Shown piece by piece: positions 6,719 through 13,264 of a stretch of 25,543 bases of DNA. Within the stretch, counting starts at the first letter, position 1. Every line of letters starts with the position of its first letter. Source of the stretch: Desulfobacteraceae bacterium (GTDB lineage Bacteria; Desulfobacterota; Desulfobacteria; Desulfobacterales; SG8-13). The notes below the pieces were generated by a model. The model searched no databases and was not told where the DNA came from. It saw only the letters and a list, made by a program, of their open reading frames with translations. The stretch covers positions 1 through 25,543 of the forward strand of contig JARFQH010000221.1 in NCBI GenBank assembly GCA_029287875.1, read 5' to 3'. The position numbers and the translations under genes are program-made.

Positions 6719-8152
6719 TTAAATCTGTTTGCGCCTGCTGGACGGCAGTACATTCAGCATCTCACGGTACTTTGCAACAGTACGGCGGGCGATGTCGATG
6801 TGTGACTCCTTCAGCATTTTTGCGATCTTGTCATCGCTGTATGGTTTACGCGGGTTTTCACTGGCTATGATCTGTTTAATTTTCTCCTGCACGCTGACCG
6901 AAGCGATCGCACCACCGTGGTCGCGCTTAATAGAACTGTTGAAGAAATATTTCAACTCAAAAATTCCCTGCGGTGTATACGCATACTTGTTGGTCGTAAC
7001 CCGGCTGATGGTCGATTCGTGCATGCCGATGTCTTGGGCGACATCCCTGAGCACCATCGGCTTCAAATGCGTAATGCCCTTATCGAAAAATCCTCTCTGG
7101 TACTGCAGAATGCTCTCCATCACCTTGTAGATCGTCTTTTGACGCTGGTGGATACTTTTTATCAACCAGGCGGCCGACCGCAACTTGTCTTGAATGTAAC
7201 TGCCTGCCTCGCCGGAGACCTTGTCCTTGGCGCCGATCGATTTCCTGTAAAACGGGTTGACCCGCAGCTTAGGCATGCCGTCGTCGTTGAGCACGATGAC
7301 AAAGTCGTTGTCCATTTTGTAAACGTAGATGTCCGGGGTGATATATTGGGGCGTGTCGTCGGAATATTCACGGCCCGGCCGCGGTTCGAGGCTCTTGATG
7401 ATATTAACGGCCGCAACGATGTCATCCATGCCGACCTTCAAGGTGCGGCCGATGGCCTTATAATTTCTCTTCTCGAGATTCCCGAGGTGGTTCTTGATGA
7501 TTTCAGTGACAAGCGTGTCGTCTATTTTGAGATGTCGGGCTTGGATCATAAGGCACTCGCTGAGATTCCGTGAGGCCACCCCGATCGGATCGAAGGTCTG
7601 GATGAGCGCCAATACCTCTTCGACTTTTTCCATTTCGGCACCCGTTATCCGGACAATTTCTTCCAAAGCGACATCGAGGTAGCCGTCCTGGTTGAGATTG
7701 CCCACGATCAGGCTGCCGATGTTTTCCTCCAACTTGTTCGGTGATGTCATCAGCAGTTGCCAAAGCAGATGGTCGTTAAGGGTTTCCTTGCGGGCGATGA
7801 AGGCATCGTATTTCGGGGCTTCCCGGCTTTCTCCTTCGTAATTTACTCGGCCGGGCGTGTTGTACTCATCGAGATAATTGCTCCAGTCGATATCGTCCTG
7901 AATTTTATCTTCGATCGTCACTTCTTTGGCGGCGGCTCCGTCGTCGACGACCGGTTCGGTCGGCTCCAGTAGCCGATCGTCGCCGGGTGCATCCTGCAGC
8001 TCTTCAAGCGCCGGGTTCTCCTCGAGTTCCTGGCGAATGGTGTCCATCAGCTCCAGGCGCGAGAGTTGCAGAAGTTTAATTGCCATCTGCAGCTGGGGAG
8101 TCATGATCAGCTGCTGCGTCAGTTTAAGCTGTTGTCTGAGTTCGAGTGCCAT
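6719..8152 (-). CDS. rpoN: RNA polymerase sigma-54 factor
   Basis: The 477-residue product has the three sigma-54 regions. The glutamine- and leucine-rich activator-interacting region is residues 1-50 (LRQQLKLTQQLIMTPQLQMA). An acidic linker follows (about 50-90), then the core-binding domain. The DNA-binding part includes the HESTISRVTTNKYAYTPQG helix-turn-helix, and the RpoN box is ARRTVAKYRE (455-464). It directs transcription from -24/-12 promoters and needs AAA+ activators. The ATG at 8152 is only 5 nt after the lptB stop with no clear ribosome site, which suggests translation coupled to lptB. Confidence 0.98.
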   Translation of the reverse strand: MALELRQQLKLTQQLIMTPQLQMAIKLLQLSRLELMDTIRQELEENPALEELQDAPGDDRLLEPTEPVVDDGAAAKEVTIEDKIQDDIDWSNYLDEYNTPGRVNYEGESREAPKYDAFIARKETLNDHLLWQLLMTSPNKLEENIGSLIVGNLNQDGYLDVALEEIVRITGAEMEKVEEVLALIQTFDPIGVASRNLSECLMIQARHLKIDDTLVTEIIKNHLGNLEKRNYKAIGRTLKVGMDDIVAAVNIIKSLEPRPGREYSDDTPQYITPDIYVYKMDNDFVIVLNDDGMPKLRVNPFYRKSIGAKDKVSGEAGSYIQDKLRSAAWLIKSIHQRQKTIYKVMESILQYQRGFFDKGITHLKPMVLRDVAQDIGMHESTISRVTTNKYAYTPQGIFELKYFFNSSIKRDHGGAIASVSVQEKIKQIIASENPRKPYSDDKIAKMLKESHIDIARRTVAKYREMLNVLPSSRRKQI

Positions 8153-8157
8153 ATTTT

Positions 8158-8880
8158 TTAAAGTCTAAATTCGTCTCCAAGGTAAATTTTTCGAGCAATT
8201 TCACTGGATGTTATGTCTTCGGGGGTTCCGGCGACGACCACCTTGCCCTCGTTCAGGATGTAAGCGGTGTCGCAGGATTGCAGCGTATCGCGCACGTTGT
8301 GATCGGATATGAGAACCCCGATCCCTCGTTTTTTAAGATGCCCGATAATCTTCTTGATGTCAATGACCGCCAGTGGATCGACCCCGGCGAACGGTTCGTC
8401 GAGGAGCATGAACTTCGGATTGGTCGCCAGGGAACGGGATATCTCAAGCCGCCGTTTTTCGCCTCCCGAAAGCACGGCGGCTTTTTGACCCGCCAGGTGC
8501 TTGATGCCGAGTTCTTCGAGCAGCAAATCCGCCCGTTCTTGTTGCTCCACCTTGGTCATGGCGAGGGTTTCGAGAATGGCCATAATGTTTTGTTTGACCG
8601 TCAGCTTCCTGAAAATCGAGGGCTCCTGCGGTAGATAACCGACACCCTTGCGGGCCCGAAGGTGCATGGGGTAATCGGTCATATCCTCCTCGTTCAGCAG
8701 CACCTTGCCCACATCCGGCTTTACCATACCGACGGTCATGTAAAAGGTCGTCGTTTTTCCGGCGCCGTTCGGGCCGAGAAGACCGACAACGTGTTGGTTG
8801 GAGAGCTCCAGGCTGACGGAATCGACCACTTTTCTGCCGCCGTAGACCTTGCCCAGATTTCGTAGAGACAATACGGTCAT
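8158..8880 (-). CDS. lptB: LPS export ABC transporter ATP-binding protein LptB
   Basis: LptB powers extraction of lipopolysaccharide from the inner membrane with LptF/LptG. From ATG 8880 the product is 240 residues. Walker A GPNGAGKT is at 36-43, Q-loop YLPQEPSIFRKLTV at about 82-95, signature LSGGE at 137-141, Walker B FMLLDEP at 157-163 and the switch histidine H194 in ISDHN. The family-specific FAGVDP follows Walker B. An in-frame upstream ATG at 8931 would add 17 Gly-rich residues with no family match and no ribosome site, so the internal start was chosen. lptA ends about 92 nt upstream and rpoN starts 5 nt downstream. Confidence 0.96.
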   Translation of the reverse strand: MTVLSLRNLGKVYGGRKVVDSVSLELSNQHVVGLLGPNGAGKTTTFYMTVGMVKPDVGKVLLNEEDMTDYPMHLRARKGVGYLPQEPSIFRKLTVKQNIMAILETLAMTKVEQQERADLLLEELGIKHLAGQKAAVLSGGEKRRLEISRSLATNPKFMLLDEPFAGVDPLAVIDIKKIIGHLKKRGIGVLISDHNVRDTLQSCDTAYILNEGKVVVAGTPEDITSSEIARKIYLGDEFRL

Positions 8881-8972
8881 TTGGATCTGACTTCCGCGCC
8901 CGCCACCGGCCACCCCACTGTTAGGCCCCATATAGCAGATTTGATCATGGCATCCAAGAGCGCTGTCGCCGG

Positions 8973-9539
8973 TTATTTTTTTTCGGTCCTTTTGAACACG
9001 GCCCTTACCCGTTTTTCCGGACCACCGGACACCTGAAATTGGTCCGTGTCAAGGAAAAGAGTGATTTTGGATCCGCTGACCGTCCCTCCTCTGCCGGCTA
9101 CGGTCGAATCCTCGCCGGACAATTCGAGCATGCGGGTTTGGGCATCGTAGGCCGCGCGTTCCGCGGATGCCGTCAGTTCGGCTGAGATGATGCGCACATG
9201 GCCCTCGGCGACAATATCACGAATGTTGGCATGGCCGACGGCTTTCGGGGTCGACGGTCGGTCGCTGCGCTTGTAATGCACCTTGAGCCGGTCGGCCGTC
9301 AGGGTGTAATCCCCGCGGACGACCTTAACATTACCTATGAATTCAGCAGTTTCTGATGCCTCGTCGCTGACCAGTTCGTCGGCTGTGATGGTGACCGGCT
9401 GCGATGGTTTTGCTGAGACGACGCCGGCTTCACTGTCATGCAGCTGCGCCGACACCGGGCGAATACAACCGCTGACCCATAAGAGCGACATGGCAGTGAA
9501 GATGCAGCAGGGCAGACACTTACAAAGAAAGATCCGCAC
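8973..9539 (-). CDS. lptA: LPS transport periplasmic protein LptA (OstA-like)
   Basis: The 188-residue product begins with a signal sequence (about 1-25) and then an OstA/LptA beta-jellyroll region (about 48-170). It shows the usual repeats of the family: ITADELVSDEASETAEFIGNV, DYTLTADRLKVHY and IVAEGHVRI. LptA bridges inner and outer membranes for LPS transport. The start is GTG 9537-9539, overlapping lptC by 20 nt. A second in-frame ATG at 9491 has no ribosome site. The signal region contains WVSGC with Cys at 25, which fits a lipobox. The protein may therefore be a lipoprotein rather than freely soluble as in E. coli. Confidence 0.88.
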   Translation of the reverse strand: MRIFLCKCLPCCIFTAMSLLWVSGCIRPVSAQLHDSEAGVVSAKPSQPVTITADELVSDEASETAEFIGNVKVVRGDYTLTADRLKVHYKRSDRPSTPKAVGHANIRDIVAEGHVRIISAELTASAERAAYDAQTRMLELSGEDSTVAGRGGTVSGSKITLFLDTDQFQVSGGPEKRVRAVFKRTEKK

Positions 9540-10131
9540 TGAAGGTGCCCTTTACGTTGCCCTTGAAAACGACTCTTTTCTTGTCAAGCTCGAGGGTCAT
9601 GCTGTCGGCGTTCAGTTGGTAACCGTCGCCGATTATCTCGACAGGGGACTGCGCGAAGAGAAATTGTTTTTCATGCCGGTAGTGAAGCTCATCAGTCAGG
9701 AGCCGTGAATCTTCGTTCTTTAATTCGACATGGCCGGTGACCATGACGTTGCGGGTTTCGGTTTCCAGCGTGCCGCCGTCGGCCGACAGGTGTATGGGCT
9801 GTTGATTGTCGATAAAGAAGGTCATCGTCAGACGATCGAGCCGGATTTTTTTTTCGGCTTCGAGGTAGTGGGCAGTGTCCGCATCCAGCTGCCACTCCTT
9901 TTTTCCATCGCGGGTGGCTGTCTGGTGGATGTCATCGATCGCCATGTCCACACCTGGCTGAATGGCGGTGATGACCTGTTCCGGTTTGTCGAGGACCCGG
10001 CGGTATTTGAAATAGGCGACCGACAGCAAACCGATCGTCGTCACGATGAAGAGCGCAAAAACAATTTTCAGCGTCCGGGTTTTTTTTTTCAACACGGTAT
10101 GCAAAATCCGTTCACGAATGGTAAAAGACAT
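9520..10131 (-). CDS. lptC: LPS export system protein LptC
   Basis: This 203-residue bitopic protein has one N-terminal membrane helix (about 22-42, after a basic KKKTRTLK segment) and a periplasmic LptC/OstA fold. Repeated beta motifs include WQLDADTAHYLEAEKKIRL, HLSADGGTLETETRNVMVTG and YQLNADSMTLELDKKRVVFKG. In the LPS pathway it passes LPS from LptB2FG to LptA. It is the first gene of the minus-strand run, with a sigma-70-like promoter 17-45 nt upstream. The predicted leader is only about 10 nt and no ribosome site is evident before the ATG at 10131. Confidence 0.9.
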   Translation of the reverse strand: MSFTIRERILHTVLKKKTRTLKIVFALFIVTTIGLLSVAYFKYRRVLDKPEQVITAIQPGVDMAIDDIHQTATRDGKKEWQLDADTAHYLEAEKKIRLDRLTMTFFIDNQQPIHLSADGGTLETETRNVMVTGHVELKNEDSRLLTDELHYRHEKQFLFAQSPVEIIGDGYQLNADSMTLELDKKRVVFKGNVKGTFSADLSL

Positions 10132-10147
10132 TAAATTTTATGTGAAA

Positions 10148-10176
10148 ATAGTATCGCGCGACCGGTCAAAAGTCAA
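10148..10176 (-). promoter_or_regulatory. Sigma-70-type promoter upstream of lptC
   Basis: On the minus strand TTGACT (10171-10176) and TACTAT (10148-10153) are separated by exactly 17 nt, close to consensus. The predicted transcript start (around 10141) is about 10 nt before the lptC ATG. It would drive lptC-lptA-lptB-rpoN-hpf and possibly genes beyond. No operator is recognisable. Confidence 0.7.
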
Positions 10177-10315
10177 GATACGAAAAACTTTGCCTTGATT
10201 ATCAGGTTATTACTTGTTATTTAACTCAACTTTCTGGATTCATGACATGACGAGAAGAATTGTCCTCCGGCTTGAACGTCAAATGCAACCGGGCAACAGA
10301 ACAGGCAAGGTCGAA

Positions 10316-11482
10316 ATGAGCCGTTACAAGGTCAACAAGTCAATCCGGGACATCAATGCCAAGATAAAAGCCGGCAAAGTGGTGGTCGCTACGGCCGAGG
10401 AGATCATCGACATCGTCAAATCCGACGGTCCGGAGGAAGCGGCACGGCAGGTGGATGTCGTGACCACCGGCACTTTCGCTCCGATGTGCTCTTCGGGAGC
10501 CTTCATCAATTTCGGCCACTCGACACCCGGCATCAAGGCCTCCAAGGTCTGGCTGAACAACGTACCGGCCTATGCCGGCCTGGCAGCCGTAGACTGTTTT
10601 GTCGGTGCCACCGAACCCTGTGAAGACGATCCGCTGAACAAGGTGCACCCCGGCGAGTTCAACTACGGCGGGGGACACGTTATTCAGGACCTTCTGGAGC
10701 GCAAAAAAGTTCATTTTAAAGCAACGGCTTACGGGACCGATTGTTACCCCAACCGAATGATCGAAAAAGAAATCACGCTCAAGGGCCTGCCGCAAGCCAC
10801 TTTGTGCAATCCACGCAACGGTTACCAGAACTACAACTGTGCCGTCAACCTTTCGAATAAGACCGTCTACACCTACATGGGAACCCTCAAGCCAAAATCC
10901 GGCAACGCCAATTACTGTTCGGCCGGACAGTTGAGCCCGCTGTTCAACGATCCTTATTATATGACCATCGGCATGGGAACCCGCGTGTTTCTCGGCGGTG
11001 GGGAAGGGTATGTGGCGTGGCACGGCACCCAGCACAAGCCCTCGGCCAAGCGGACCCCAAAGGGAATTCCGCTATCGCCGGCCGGAACCCTCATGGTGAT
11101 GGGTGACTTGAAGAAGATGAGTGCCAAGTGGATCAAAGGGGTGAGCATCCAGGGGTACGGCAGCTCGCTGGCTGTCGGCCTGGGGGTCCCGATACCGCTT
11201 TTGAATGAAGAAATGGCGCAGTACACGGCTATAACGGACGAAGACATCTTCACGCAGATCATCGATTACGGAATGGATTATCCGGGCGGCGTTTCCAGGA
11301 GTCTCGGGCAGGTCAGCTATGCCGAGCTGAAAAGCGGAACCATCCGGTTCGACGGTCGGGACGTGCCGACCGTGCCCCTTTCCAGCCTGGTTCGAGCCCG
11401 CGAAATAGCGGAGACGCTGAAAAAAAGGATTTTAAAGGGCACGTTTTTCCTGACCGAGCCTGTATTCACGCTGCCGCGGTGA
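10316..11482 (+). CDS. Homocysteine biosynthesis protein, DUF39 (L-aspartate semialdehyde sulfurtransferase family)
   Basis: The product (388 residues from ATG 10316) matches the DUF39/HcyBio family of anaerobes and methanogens. Characteristic segments include TTGTFAPMCSSGAFINFGH (50-68), HPGEFNYGGGHVI (111-123), YGTDCYPN (139-146) and GYQNYNCAVNLSN. C143 in the last but one is the probable catalytic sulfur carrier (inference from the family). The enzyme makes homocysteine from aspartate semialdehyde and sulfide, feeding methionine synthesis without acyl-homoserine. No C-terminal CBS pair or ferredoxin domain is visible, so a separate partner protein would supply electrons. The ATG at 10316 is preceded by AAGG. 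Upstream in-frame starts at 10214 and elsewhere add residues outside the family. It is transcribed divergently from lptC. Confidence 0.88.
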   Translation: MSRYKVNKSIRDINAKIKAGKVVVATAEEIIDIVKSDGPEEAARQVDVVTTGTFAPMCSSGAFINFGHSTPGIKASKVWLNNVPAYAGLAAVDCFVGATEPCEDDPLNKVHPGEFNYGGGHVIQDLLERKKVHFKATAYGTDCYPNRMIEKEITLKGLPQATLCNPRNGYQNYNCAVNLSNKTVYTYMGTLKPKSGNANYCSAGQLSPLFNDPYYMTIGMGTRVFLGGGEGYVAWHGTQHKPSAKRTPKGIPLSPAGTLMVMGDLKKMSAKWIKGVSIQGYGSSLAVGLGVPIPLLNEEMAQYTAITDEDIFTQIIDYGMDYPGGVSRSLGQVSYAELKSGTIRFDGRDVPTVPLSSLVRAREIAETLKKRILKGTFFLTEPVFTLPR

Positions 11483-11490
11483 CCAGCGAC

Positions 11491-12066
11491 ATGTCGAAGT
11501 CGATCCGATCGTTTATTGCCGTGAAACTGCCCGAAACCGTCCTTGCAGCCATTGGCGGTGTGCAGGAGCGGATGGCGGCCTGCGGTCTTAACGTGCGCTG
11601 GGTGACGACCGGCAACATTCACCTGACGCTGAAATTTCTCGGCGAGGTCGATGAAGAAGAGGTCGACGGCATCGCCGCGGTCCTGACCGAGGCCGTCCAT
11701 GGATTCGCACCGCTGCGGCTTGCGCCCGCGGGCGTCGGCGTGTTCCCGAGTGTCAAACGGGCACGGGTCATCTGGGTTGGACTATCGGGTCAGCTACCTG
11801 AACTCGCCGCCTTGCAGCGCTCGATCGAGGACCGTCTGGCGACGATCGGTTATCCACATGAAAAACGCCCTTTTTCCGGTCATCTGACCCTTGGGCGCGT
11901 CAAGGGGCTGATCGCGGCGTCCAGACTGACGACGGCGATGGGCGCCTTTATCGACTTTGCATCGGAAACCTTTGAGGTCGACCGGGTGGTTTTATTCAAA
12001 AGCGACCTGCGACCGACCGGAGCGGCGTACACCGAACTCCGACAAATCACTTTGCCCGGCCAATAG
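11491..12066 (+). CDS. thpR: RNA 2',3'-cyclic phosphodiesterase (2H family)
   Basis: The 2H phosphoesterase fold is shown by two H-x-T motifs, HLT at residues 44-46 and HLT at 131-133, each followed by a leucine and about 87 residues apart. The N-terminal RSFIAVKLP motif is typical. The enzyme hydrolyses 2',3'-cyclic phosphate on RNA ends and was first described as an RNA ligase (LigT). The ATG at 11491 is preceded by GGTGA eight bases upstream, complementary to the 16S 3' end. An alternative GTG at 11479 overlaps the preceding stop and adds four residues. Its placement between a sulfurtransferase and recA gives no specific role. Confidence 0.9.
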   Translation: MSKSIRSFIAVKLPETVLAAIGGVQERMAACGLNVRWVTTGNIHLTLKFLGEVDEEEVDGIAAVLTEAVHGFAPLRLAPAGVGVFPSVKRARVIWVGLSGQLPELAALQRSIEDRLATIGYPHEKRPFSGHLTLGRVKGLIAASRLTTAMGAFIDFASETFEVDRVVLFKSDLRPTGAAYTELRQITLPGQ

Positions 12067-12211
12067 GGCTTCAGGAGAATTATTTCGGATCGGGTGCGCC
12101 TGCGATGCGGCCATCGGACGGCTTCCGCAGCACACTGATCCCAACCACCAGCCACATCAATGGGATCGGTACATGTCGGGGAACGCCGGTTTCGCCATTG
12201 AGGAGGAAAAG

Positions 12212-13264
12212 ATGAGCAACGTTACCGATAAGGCAAGAGCTGTGGAGTCCGCTATAACCCAGATCGAGCGGCAGTTCGGCAAGGGATCGATTATGAAGCT
12301 CGGTGACAGCCCGGTCGTCAAAGTTCCTGTCATCCCGACCGGTTCACTGACCCTTGATCTCGCGCTGGGCGTCGGCGGTCTGCCACGTGGCCGGGTGGTC
12401 GAAATCTTCGGACCGGAATCATCCGGCAAAACCACGCTGGCCTTGCATGCCGTAGCCGAGGCTCAGAGGCAGGGCGGCATCGCCGCCTTTGTCGATGCCG
12501 AGCACGCCTTGGACACCGTATATGCCAGGAAACTGGGCGTCAATTGCGACGACCTGCTGGTTTCCCAGCCCGACACCGGCGAACAGGCGCTGGAGATAGC
12601 CGACATGCTGGTCCGCAGCGGTGCCATCGATGTGCTGGTCATCGATTCCGTGGCGGCGCTGGTGCCGAGAGCCGAGATCGAAGGTGAAATGGGGGATTCC
12701 CACATGGGGCTGCAAGCCCGATTGATGTCACAGGCGTTGCGCAAGCTGACCGGTACGATCGGCAAGACGCGCACGTGCGTGATCTTCATCAATCAGATCC
12801 GGATGAAAATCGGGATCGTGTTCGGCAATCCGGAAACGACCACCGGCGGCAATGCCTTGAAATTTTACGCTTCCGTTCGCCTCGACATCCGACGGATCGG
12901 TGCGATCAAGGAAGGCCAGGAGGTGACCGGTAATCGCACACGCGTTCGGGTGGTCAAGAACAAGATGGCGCCGCCCTTCAAAGAAGCCGAGTTCGACATT
13001 ACCTATGGTGAGGGCATTTCGAAAACCGGCGATTTGCTTGATCTTGGAGTGCAGGCCAACGTAATCGAAAAAAGCGGTTCGTGGTATTCTTTTGAGGGCG
13101 AGCGGATCGGCCAGGGCCGTGAAAACGTCAAGCGCTTTTTAACCGAAAATTCAGACATCTATGCCGCGGCTCTCCAGAAAGTCAGGGAAGCCGTCGGACT
13201 CGCGGAAAAAGCGGCGGAGGAAAAACCGAAGGGCGGAAAGTCGAAAACGGAGAGCGACAAATGA
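12212..13264 (+). CDS. recA: Recombinase RecA
   Basis: RecA forms filaments on single-stranded DNA for homologous recombination and triggers LexA self-cleavage. The 350-residue product has Walker A GPESSGKT (about 69-76), followed by the FVDAEHALD segment, VLVIDSVAALVP (Walker B), the MSQALRKL region and loop NQIRMKIGIVFGNPETTTGGNALKF. A Lys- and Glu-rich tail ends the protein. No intein or interruption is present. The ATG at 12212 follows a perfect ribosome site (AGGAGG), so longer upstream starts in the same frame are unlikely. In many bacteria recX follows recA; here alaS overlaps recA by 4 nt instead. No LexA box could be recognised upstream. Confidence 0.98.
   Translation: MSNVTDKARAVESAITQIERQFGKGSIMKLGDSPVVKVPVIPTGSLTLDLALGVGGLPRGRVVEIFGPESSGKTTLALHAVAEAQRQGGIAAFVDAEHALDTVYARKLGVNCDDLLVSQPDTGEQALEIADMLVRSGAIDVLVIDSVAALVPRAEIEGEMGDSHMGLQARLMSQALRKLTGTIGKTRTCVIFINQIRMKIGIVFGNPETTTGGNALKFYASVRLDIRRIGAIKEGQEVTGNRTRVRVVKNKMAPPFKEAEFDITYGEGISKTGDLLDLGVQANVIEKSGSWYSFEGERIGQGRENVKRFLTENSDIYAAALQKVREAVGLAEKAAEEKPKGGKSKTESDK

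Noticed and set aside
12067..12211. Possible SOS box upstream of recA
   Set aside because: No palindrome convincingly matching a known LexA operator could be found, and deltaproteobacterial LexA motifs vary.
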